Position numbers and translations under genes: made by a program. Below, one piece after another: positions 1 through 5,607 of a DNA stretch of 8,696 nt. Source of the DNA: CAWEHT01 sp963808455 (GTDB lineage Bacteria; Chloroflexota; Anaerolineae; CG2-30-64-16); NCBI GenBank assembly GCA_963808455.1, contig CAWEHT010000369.1, positions 1 to 8,696 on the forward strand. Reading direction: 5' to 3'. Each line of letters begins with the position of its first letter. Position 1 is the stretch's first letter. The notes under the pieces were generated by a model. That model did not search any database and was not told the DNA's origin. It saw only the letters and a list, made by a program, of their open reading frames with translations.

Positions 1-685
1 GCTGGGTCGGCCACGGCGGCCGGGATCGTCGCCCACGCCGGCTTCGACTTCGTGCTGCTCGACTACCAGCACGGCGAATGGGATGATGCGGCGGCGCTGG
101 CCGCCTTCCGCGCCATTTCCCTGCACGACGCGGCCCCGATGGCCCGCGTGCGGCAGAACGACTTCTACACGATCGGGCGGGCGCTGGACCGCGGCGCGCT
201 GGGCATCGCCGTCCCCATGGTCAATTCGGCCGCCGAGGCCGGAGCCGCGGCCTACGCCATGCGCTACCCGCCGGCCGGCGGCCGCTCGTACGCCGGCCCC
301 CTGGCGGTGCACTACGGCGCCAATTACGAAACGTGGGCCGATCGCGAGGTCTTTCTCGCCGTGCAGATCGAGACGGCGGAGGCCGCGGAGCGCGCCGAGG
401 AGATCCTGGCCGTGGACGGGGTGGACGGCTGCTGGATCGGGCCCAACGACCTGGCGCGGTCGCTGGGCGTCAAGGCCGGCGCCCCCGCGCACACGGAGGC
501 GATCCTGCCGCGTGGCCGAGGCCTGCCGCCGCACGAAGAAGATCCCGGGCATCTACACCCGCGATCCCGCCGAGGCGCTGCAGCGCCTCGAGCAGGGCTT
601 CCTCTTCGTCTCAGTGGGCGGCGACAGCGCCTTCCTGGCCGGCGGGGCGCGGGAGACGCTGCGGGGGATGGGGCGGGGGGCGTGA
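1..685 (+). CDS. HpcH/HpaI-family aldolase, 5' partial, frameshifted
   Basis: Members of this family are class II, divalent-metal pyruvate aldolases that cleave 2-keto-3-deoxy sugar acids or 4-hydroxy-2-oxo acids in the cytoplasm. The reading frame is open from base 1 with no start, so the N-terminus lies outside the window. Family landmarks appear in order: a DYQHGEWD block at 61-84 (equivalent to the catalytic His loop), ARVRQN (the substrate Arg), VQIETAEA (the metal-binding Glu) and CWIGPNDLARSLG (the metal-binding Asp). After EAIL the frame breaks: base 508 is extra relative to the expected frame, and reading resumes at 509 as RVAEACRRTKKIPGIY, ending with the TGA at 683-685. The restored C-terminus is normal for the family, so the break is one indel rather than a truncation. 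Sequencing error and a real pseudogene are both possible. The exact substrate is unknown. GC is very high compared with the DNA that follows. Confidence 0.85.
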   Translation, partial: LGRPRRPGSSPTPASTSCCSTTSTANGMMRRRWPPSAPFPCTTRPRWPACGRTTSTRSGGRWTAARWASPSPWSIRPPRPEPRPTPCATRRPAAARTPAPWRCTTAPITKRGPIARSFSPCRSRRRRPRSAPRRSWPWTGWTAAGSGPTTWRGRWASRPAPPRTRRRSCRVAEACRRTKKIPGIYTRDPAEALQRLEQGFLFVSVGGDSAFLAGGARETLRGMGRGA

Positions 686-721
686 GGCCGGACCGGGGGG
701 CGGGGGAGAAAAAGGGGGGGG
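663..721 (+). other. G-run cluster (possible G-quadruplex) at the aldolase 3' end
   Basis: Six runs of four to eight G lie within 59 bases: 663-667, 670-673, 675-680, 695-700, 702-706 and 714-721. The spacing fits the usual pattern for intramolecular G-quadruplexes, at least for the first three runs and again for the last three. The tract spans the aldolase stop codon, so it would sit in the mRNA tail. GC falls sharply just after it. The tract is also a place where sequencing and assembly often fail. Confidence 0.5.
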
Positions 722-930
722 CGTGAACCATGCGTGCGGTACACCGGATCTAATGGGGTGCTCGCCGGCGTCAGGGACGCTTTTGACGCAGTTTATCAAA
801 GCCAACGAACACAGTTCGTGACCCCAACCCGCTGGACAGACTCGGATGGCGATAGCGACTTAAGCAGAGTATCCCTGTAACTTCCCGTTTTGCGGGATCG
901 GCTTGCGCCGCAGGCCAGCCCGATTCCTCT
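686..930. other. Gene-free stretch between aldolase and antitoxin-like gene
   Basis: I see no supportable gene here. A short open stretch begins at the ATG at 730 but stops after seven codons. The region holds three weak foldable segments. GCGTC/GACGC (768-772 with 776-780) is followed by TTTT. TCCCG/CGGGA (883-887 with 893-897) is the second. The third is a longer imperfect hairpin, 894-927, with arms ATCGGCT and AGCCCGAT. The second and third overlap and cannot form together. In this antitoxin family the toxin gene is usually directly upstream, and no toxin-like reading frame is present in this space. Confidence 0.4.
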
Positions 931-959
931 TTGGCACAGCGTACCAATTATGATACACT
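931..959 (+). promoter_or_regulatory. Probable sigma-70 promoter with operator-like dyad for the antitoxin-like gene
   Basis: TTGGCA (931-936) and TACACT (954-959) are separated by exactly 17 bases, close to the housekeeping consensus. A transcript would start near 966, only a few bases before the ATGs at 970 and 973, so the mRNA would be almost leaderless. An imperfect dyad, GTACCA-N4-TGATAC (941-956), lies between the two boxes, where an XRE repressor would be expected to bind for autoregulation. The boxes are seen directly, and the autoregulation is inferred. Confidence 0.5.
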
Positions 960-972
960 GTTGAGGGGTATG

Positions 973-1254
973 ATGAACAAAGAGCATTTGGGCAGCAGCC
1001 TGGACGATTTTCTGCAAGAAGAAGGCCAGCTCGCTGAAGCGGAAGCCGTCGCGGCGAAGCGCTTGCTGGCCTTTCAGGTCGCCAAATTGATGGAAGAACA
1101 GCAGCTAACCAAAGCGGAAATGGCGCGCCGTATGGGCACCAGCCGGGCGGCGGTAGACAGGTTGCTCGCTTCTGACACTGAATCGGCAACGCTTGCGACG
1201 CTAGAGAAAGCGGCCGCTGCGCTTGGCCGCCGGTTGTACGTTGCGCTGGTGTAG
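973..1254 (+). CDS. HigA/XRE-type helix-turn-helix antitoxin-like protein, toxin missing
   Basis: This encodes a 93-residue cytoplasmic DNA-binding protein. The N-terminus MNKEHLGSSLDDFLQEEG is typical of XRE-family antitoxins paired with RelE/HigB-type toxins. The helix-turn-helix covers roughly residues 43-68, with LTKAEMARRMGTSRAAVDRL as its core, and the C-terminal helix LATLEKAAAALGRRL is also typical. I chose the ATG at 973 over the one at 970 because GAGGGG (963-968) is four bases from 973 and the family N-terminus begins there. A longer reading from TTG 931 would overlap the promoter. Such proteins usually bind and neutralise a ribosome-dependent mRNA nuclease and repress their own operon. 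No toxin gene lies within about 245 bases upstream or 280 bases downstream, so this is a solitary antitoxin, a remnant, or a stand-alone regulator. The frame is intact. Confidence 0.8.
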   Translation: MNKEHLGSSLDDFLQEEGQLAEAEAVAAKRLLAFQVAKLMEEQQLTKAEMARRMGTSRAAVDRLLASDTESATLATLEKAAAALGRRLYVALV

Positions 1255-1534
1255 CTGCTTTTGTCCCCCATGGCCTAACGATACGCCAGACCGTGCCGCC
1301 GCGCTGGTAAATTCCCCACAACCGCCAGGGCCAGAATCCTGAGACTTGGATTCGTCGGTCAGGTGACGCAGCGCATGCAATGGGCTGGCGCCCTTATCAG
1401 CGCTCTCGAACGGGTGGAGCTTTATCGGATGGGGTATCATCGTCGGTACGGGCAGCGTTGCCATGCCGTGCGGTGCGTACGCCAACGGCCCGCGCTTCCT
1501 GAATTACCGGCACTTGTGACAGAATGTGCAGCAA
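1255..1534. other. Gene-free stretch downstream of the antitoxin-like gene
   Basis: I find no gene with family features or a convincing ribosome binding site. An open frame on the + strand from 1363 runs on to 1833, but most of it is antisense to the recombinase tail and the insertion-sequence remnant, and its product resembles nothing. The only structure seen is a six-base-arm inverted repeat, GAATCC/GGATTC (1334-1339 with 1348-1353), with no T-run, so it is not a standard terminator. Confidence 0.4.
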
Positions 1535-3353
1535 CTAGGGAGAATGCCTCGCGGCAGGATCAGGGCCCGAGGAAGTGGTCAAGGCGCCAGGGCAATCGCG
1601 TCTTATTTGAACAGCGTTGCCAGTACGGTGCGCAGGTAGTCCAGGTCCCAGGCAGCCTTGAGGCGCTTGTTGAAGACGCCCAGCTTGTAGGTGGTCTCCT
1701 GTTTGAGCAGGTTGAGAGCGATGACGCTTTGTACAATTTGGCAAAAAGCCCTTTTCAGGGCTTGGCGCAAAAGGGTCGGGAGCCACACGGAACACCACGT
1801 GCACCTGTTCCGGGCCGATCTCCACCCGCTTGACCAAGGCTCGAATGACCTCGCGCTGCGTCTGCCAGTTAGCAGCCCCCAAGCCGTCTTTGACTTTCGC
1901 CGCAAAATCGTCTAGCCGGCCGATAATCAGCCGCAGCTCGGCCTGTGCCGCAGCCGCATCGGCCACCTGCTGCGCCTGGCTTTCCAGCGTGGCGATGCGT
2001 TGGCGTAGGCGCGTCACCCGCGGCTCAAACTCGCCTTTTTCGAGGTAGCCATCGGCATAGCTGTCGATCAGGCGGGCCAGGCTTTGCTGGAGCTTGCTCA
2101 ATTGCGCCTGGAAGCTGGCCAACTCGGGCCCCTCAGCCGGCTGCAAGCGCCGCTCGTATTCGCGGGCCAAGCGCTGCGGGTCCTGCAACAAGTTGCACAC
2201 CTCTCGCCACACGGCCTGTTCCAACAGGTCACTCCGCACCGGCGGATTCTGACACACCGCCTCGCCGCCAAAGCGGTAGGCGTCCCGGCCGGGGCAGCGA
2301 TAGTAGTCGTACGCACGCGCCTGGCCTTGGGCCGTGTGCGTGCGACGGGTCTTGCCGACGAAGGCATAACCACACTGGGCGCAGGTGCCCAGCCCCTGCA
2401 GCAGGTAGCGCGCCCCGCGCTCGCCCTGGCGGGCCACTCGTTGGTTCTCCTGCAACTGCGTCTGCACCGCCTCGAAGAGCTCCGTGCTCACCAGCGCCGG
2501 CACGGGAATGCGAATCCATTCGCTGGCCGGTCGCACATGGACCGAGTAGGACCGCCTGGGGTGCGGCGAACGACCCCGCCCCACCCGCAGCCGCAGCGTT
2601 GGCGGACCGATCTGGCGCCGGCCGTAGGCGGCCTCCCCGCGGTAGGCCGGGTTGCTCAGGATGTTCCAGACTGCGCTGCGGCCCCAGGCCGCTTTGCCCG
2701 TGTGGGTCGGCACGCCGGCTTGCGTCAGGCGGCGGCTGACCTGGCCAATGCTAGCCCGTTCGACTCCCACCCAGGTAAAGACCTGCTGCACCACCCGCGC
2801 TTGTTCGAGGATGACTTCCAGCCGCGCTTCGCCGCCCCCATCCTGCTTGCGGATGTAGCGGTAGCCATAGGGCGCCGCGCTCAACACGCTGATCGCACCC
2901 TGCTGCGCCGCATGCCGGCGCCCCCGCCGGGTGCGCTCCAGAATCTTGGCCCGCTCGTACTCGGCAAACATGCCCTGCATCTGCAGCAGCAAGTCGTCTT
3001 CCGGTGACTGGCCCATCGCGCGGTTTGAGAAAGATCACTTCGACGCCGGCCTTCTGAAACTCATCCAACAGCAAGACTTGCACGGCGTAGCGACGGGCCA
3101 GACGATCCGGCGAGTGCGCGTAGAGTACGTCGACCCCACCTGCGGCCACCCGGTCCCGCAGGCGTTCCAGCGCCGGGCGCACCAGCGTCGCCCCGCTATA
3201 GCCGTCGTCCAAAAACTCCATGTCAGTCAGCAGCACTAGGCCATCAGTGGCCACTCGCTCGCGGAGCGCTGCTACCTGACTGGCAATGGTCTGCGCTTCG
3301 GCTTGCTGGGCCGAGGAGACCCGCCCGTAAATCGCGACCTGCGCGTTCGGCAT
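1535..3353 (-). pseudogene. Large serine recombinase (site-specific integrase/resolvase type), frameshifted, 3' end replaced
   Basis: This family cuts and rejoins DNA at attachment sites through a phosphoserine link. The start is the ATG at 3353, which overlaps the stop of the upstream small gene. Residues 1-150 are the catalytic resolvase domain: YGRVSS carries the nucleophile Ser13 and Arg11, and SPDRLARR carries active-site arginines. The frame breaks inside the TTT at 3024-3026 (one extra A on the coding strand). Removing it restores EVIFLNRAMGQSPEDD. Next come a recombinase domain (about 155-245, PYGYRY to NPAYRGEAAYG), a zinc-ribbon region (about 324-370, CAQCG, then YRCPG and AVC), and a coiled-coil stretch (about 405-475). 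The ending VVFRVAPDPFAPSP (about 520-532) is typical of the family C-terminus. Recognisable recombinase ends near 1728. The frame then runs through the insertion-sequence remnant to a stop at 1535, giving an unrelated tail. The protein is probably inactive unless the frame break is a sequencing error. Confidence 0.88.
1588..1740 (-). mobile_element. Remnant of an ISAs1-like insertion sequence (transposase C-terminus plus terminal end)
   Basis: On the - strand, in a frame different from the recombinase, bases 1740-1603 encode about 45 residues. They include VIALNLLKQETTYKLG and KRLKAAWDLDYLRTVL and end with a stop at 1605-1603. This matches the typical end of ISAs1-family DDE transposases (ALNLL, then a Lys-rich stretch, then AWD..YL..VL). 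Just past the stop, the + strand reads CAGGGCAATCGCGTC at 1588-1602. A start of CAGGG fits the terminal inverted repeats I recall for this family, though I could not verify it. The rest of the transposase and the other end are absent, so the element is dead. Its inner edge is joined directly to the recombinase 3' end near 1740. The family call rests on pattern memory. Confidence 0.6.
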
Positions 3354-3553
3354 TACCACCCGACACCCCCTGCCCGACGTCGTGGCGCCGGCGCACGGCT
3401 GGCATTCGTGCTCGACGGCACCGGCAGCAGTCGCTGCACCGTGGGCACCACGCGCTCATAGGCGTCTTCCAGGCAGGCTTGGGCCATCCGGTTGGCCTCA
3501 AACGAACACCGTAGCTCAAGCATCCTGGTCTGCTTCCGCTCTCGACTGGGCAC
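3353..3553 (-). CDS. Small protein coupled to the serine recombinase, function unknown
   Basis: This encodes 66 residues from GTG 3553, with a near-perfect Shine-Dalgarno AAGGAGG (3564-3558) four bases upstream. An in-frame ATG at 3523 would give 56 residues but has a weak ribosome site. The middle part, LELRCSFEANRMAQACLEDAYERVVP, looks conserved and helical. The C-terminus is Pro/Ala/Arg-rich, without structure and basic. The stop TAA (3355-3353) and the recombinase ATG (3353-3351) share one A in the string TAATG, a classic translational-coupling junction, so the two products are probably made together. I have an impression of similar short genes ahead of large serine recombinases but cannot verify it. 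A role as recombinase partner, directionality factor or DNA-binding helper is a guess based on position only. No known domain is visible. Confidence 0.65.
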   Translation of the reverse strand: MPSRERKQTRMLELRCSFEANRMAQACLEDAYERVVPTVQRLLPVPSSTNASRAPAPRRRAGGVGW

Positions 3554-3564
3554 GTGCCCTCCTT
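3548..3564 (-). promoter_or_regulatory. Strong ribosome binding site fused to a perfect 12-base palindrome over the small gene's start
   Basis: On the - strand AAGGAGGG (3564-3557) runs into GGGCACGTGCCC (3559-3548), a perfect palindrome whose centre falls in the GTG start codon. The Shine-Dalgarno decides the start of the small gene. The palindrome could be an operator, an mRNA hairpin that limits initiation, or chance. It is the only perfect 12-base palindrome I noticed near the recombinase module. Confidence 0.45.
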
Positions 3565-3681
3565 GGAGGCCGCGCGGCACAGTCAGTGACTGGCAGTTCA
3601 ACCACAGCGGGCGTATCGCCCACGCCCAACGGGGCGGCCGGGCAACCCTGGCCACACCGCCGGCGTTGCCGTACCCGCGGC

Positions 3682-4401
3682 ATGCTAATCGAGAACTCGA
3701 AGTCTAGCACTCTTTTTGCCATATTGTACATGGTGTCATCGGCCCCTGATTGCACAACCGTTACGCTAGTACCTGATCGGCGCTCGCCGTCATCTCTGTC
3801 CGGTTTCGATGTACTTCACGACTGCACACAACAGCCGAAAGTATTCCTCAGCTTGCAGCCTGCCGCGGACTCCCGTGATGTTCGTACAGACGTGGGCATC
3901 CTGAACTGGTCGGAAATCAAGCAAAGTTGCTCGATCATCGAGATTCACTTCCCGGGCGTTACTTACAACCACAATTACGTGATCAATATTGACGCGGACC
4001 CGTCAAGCCTAACGCCTGAACAGCTTGCACCACAGAATACCCGAAAACCCATACGCGGAGTCTTTGATCGCGATCCCATGCTGGGCGAGGACATCATTAG
4101 GATTGTCCCACAGCAGGAGCCATTGTTCGATGGCGACGTAGAGTTCGATTGGTCATACGGTCTTCGTAGGGAAGGGTTTGGTCAGAGCAGTCTTCATTTG
4201 CCCTTTAGGGCGATACAAACTCAAGGCGACAAACTCACAGGGATCACGGAAACGGAGGTGTCGTTAATGGCGCCAATTGGATATCAAGTCACCAATCAAT
4301 CCATAGAGCAGTCTTGGTTCAAGCCGATCGGTGATGCCTCTCTGTATGATGTCACGGGCCGCGCTTTTTGGCAGCGGATTGAGCCGCTACGTCCGAATTA
4401 A
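3682..4401 (+). CDS. Hypothetical protein, 239 residues, low GC, start uncertain
   Basis: I do not recognise this protein. The frame is open with a steady mix of hydrophobic and polar residues and few low-complexity runs, unlike an antisense shadow. Examples are SCSIIEIHFPGVTYNHNYVINIDADP, split here as SCSIIEIHFPGVTYN and HNYVINIDADP, and DVEFDWSYGLRREGFG near the middle. It has no clear signal peptide, membrane segment or zinc motif. Many short beta-like stretches suggest a mainly beta fold, which is only an impression. Start candidates are the ATGs at 3682 and 3730 (223 residues), and neither has a good ribosome site. The gene may have lost its true 5' end when the recombinase module arrived. 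GC is near 50 percent by eye, lower than every neighbour, which suggests foreign origin. It is divergent from the recombinase pair. Confidence 0.5.
   Translation: MLIENSKSSTLFAILYMVSSAPDCTTVTLVPDRRSPSSLSGFDVLHDCTQQPKVFLSLQPAADSRDVRTDVGILNWSEIKQSCSIIEIHFPGVTYNHNYVINIDADPSSLTPEQLAPQNTRKPIRGVFDRDPMLGEDIIRIVPQQEPLFDGDVEFDWSYGLRREGFGQSSLHLPFRAIQTQGDKLTGITETEVSLMAPIGYQVTNQSIEQSWFKPIGDASLYDVTGRAFWQRIEPLRPN
3689..3700. repeat. Short inverted repeat between divergent genes
   Basis: TCGAG-AA-CTCGA is a near-continuous dyad with five-base arms. It lies between the small recombinase-linked gene and the second candidate start (3730) of the unknown protein. It could be an operator, but sites of this size occur by chance. 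Confidence 0.25.
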
Positions 4402-4743
4402 CTGGCGTCGTGTTCCGCCCCTTATTCGAGCCTTCATCCTTTCTGGCCCATCTGTACTGCTGTCCTATTTCATACCAAATAGGACGTAAGCGCTCCCTTG
4501 CCCGCCCCCAAACCCCAAGAATTGTCGCATTGATCTCTAAATGTCGCACGGTCTTGGTCGCTATTTGCCGCTGTCGAGCCTGAGCTAACCCCGATGAGCA
4601 AACTCTGGCGGGCCTTTTCCAATAGTTCTGCGAACAGCGTGTGTCGCAGGGCGGCCCGGACGCCTGATCCCACGACCCCAGCCCCCGCGCCCTTGCTGGT
4701 CCATCTGTGCAACGGAGCTGCCTGGAACGCCGGGCAGAACTTC
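4402..4743. other. Gene-free stretch upstream of the GntR gene
   Basis: I see no supportable gene. Open frames on the - strand (for example 4750-4352 and 4895-4470) have products without any family pattern and run across the promoter or the neighbouring genes. The stretch contains one strong hairpin (4462-4485, listed separately). TGTCGCA also occurs three times (4521, 4540, 4642), with no regular spacing that would suggest a binding array. Confidence 0.4.
4462..4485. repeat. Perfect 9-base-arm hairpin after the unknown gene
   Basis: GTCCTATTT (4462-4470) and AAATAGGAC (4477-4485) are exact reverse complements around the six-base loop CATACC. It begins 60 bases after the stop at 4401, so it may act as a weak terminator, but no T-run follows. 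A symmetric protein-binding site is the other possibility. Confidence 0.5.
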
Positions 4744-4779
4744 TTGACATCGAAAGCAGGATGATGTAATGTTAATACA
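4744..4779 (+). promoter_or_regulatory. Probable promoter and candidate GntR operator for the catabolic cluster
   Basis: A perfect -35 box TTGACA (4744-4749) is followed, 17 bases on, by TAATGT (4767-4772), a moderate -10. Overlapping the -10, TGTTAATACA (4770-4779) has TGT and ACA arms around an AT core. This resembles the dyads bound by GntR-family proteins, whose operators typically have GT and AC arms. The placement would let the regulator encoded just downstream block its own transcription. The promoter is fairly convincing, and the operator is an inference. Confidence 0.5.
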
Positions 4780-4817
4780 AGTGGATTGGCTGAGTGACAC
4801 GCCGGGGTGACCAACGC

Positions 4818-5583
4818 ATGATTCCACATTCCGTTCCCGCCATCAAGAAGCACGATCCGGTGCCTCTCTACCGACAGATTGCTGATCGACTGCACGTAGC
4901 GATCCAGGAGGGCCAGTATCCCCAGGGCACCCGCCTGCCTTCCGAATCGGAGATCGCTGAGTTTTTCAGCGTGAGCCGCGTGACGGCCCGGCAGGCTTTC
5001 AGCGCCTTGGAGCGCATGGGCGTAGTCTACCGCGCCCAGGGTAAGGGCACTTTCGCTGCACTAGCGCATCTCCAAGGCATCTCCGGTTTCGGCAGCTTCA
5101 CGGTCGAGGCCGCGAGGCAAGGCCACCAGCCACACTCCAGGGTCCTGGCTTATCGGCAAGTCGAACGCGCTGCCGACAGAGATTGCGGAACGGCTTCATT
5201 TGGCGCAGCAGGTAGGGCCTGGAGGGCCGTTCATGTTGCTGGGGCGCCTCCGCCTGATTCGCGACGAACCAGTGGCCGTCGAAGAGGCCTATCTGCCCTG
5301 CTCTCTGTATCCTGGCATCGAATCCGTCAACTTCAACGAGCGCTCGCTTTACAGTACCATCTCCGAGCGCTACGGCCTTACACCGGTCTGGGCAGATGCC
5401 TCCATCGAGTCCGCGGGTGCTGGACCTGTCGAGAGTTCCCTTCTGGGCGTAGAGTTGGACATGCCGCTGCTTATCGCGTGGCGGATCACCCTGACCGAGA
5501 CCGATCAAGTCCTTGAATATGTCAAGTCAGTCTACAGTGGCCGGAAGTTCCTGTTCAACGTTGGACGGCATCGGATCTCTTGA
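4818..5583 (+). CDS. GntR-family (HutC subfamily) transcriptional regulator, frameshifted
   Basis: This is a cytoplasmic DNA-binding regulator that responds to a small-molecule effector. The ATG at 4818 is chosen because GGGGTGA (4804-4810) lies seven bases upstream. Residues 14-80 form the winged helix: PVPLYRQIADRLHVAIQEG, then GTRLPSESEIAEFFSVSRVTA and the wing YRAQGKGTF. From about residue 87 there is a UTRA effector domain (SFTVEAARQGHQPHSRVL). The frame breaks at 5169, after about residue 117, and reading resumes at 5170 as LPTEIAERLHL. It then gives a normal UTRA end, including VEEAYLP and LEYVKSVYSGRKFLFNV, with a stop at 5581-5583. Rejoined, it is about 254 residues, usual for HutC-type proteins. 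The effector is likely a metabolite of the sugar handled by the next genes, 24 bases downstream. The break may be a sequencing error. Confidence 0.87.
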
Positions 5584-5607
5584 TCTCTGCAAGCCCGGAG
5601 GAGAAAG

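Noticed and set aside
768..784. GCGTC/GACGC hairpin followed by TTTT as a terminator of the aldolase gene
   Set aside because: The stem has only five pairs, the T-run is four bases, and it lies more than 80 bases past the stop. It is too weak to call.
1363..1833. Open frame on the + strand of 156 codons
   Set aside because: Mostly antisense to the recombinase tail and the insertion-sequence remnant, with no family pattern and no ribosome site.
1945..3007. Long open frames on the + strand across the recombinase (1945-2739 and 2084-3007)
   Set aside because: They are antisense shadows of a high-GC gene. Their products are Pro/Arg/Ala-rich and the other strand has clear domains.
3382..3681. 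Upstream extension of the unknown protein to the ATG at 3382
   Set aside because: This part is antisense to the small recombinase-linked gene, and its composition changes abruptly at about 3680.
4521..4648. TGTCGCA occurring three times
   Set aside because: Irregular spacing, short unit and no symmetry. Expected by chance at this composition.
4352..4895. Two open frames on the - strand before gntR
   Set aside because: Neither product shows a domain. They cross the gntR promoter and the ends of neighbouring genes.
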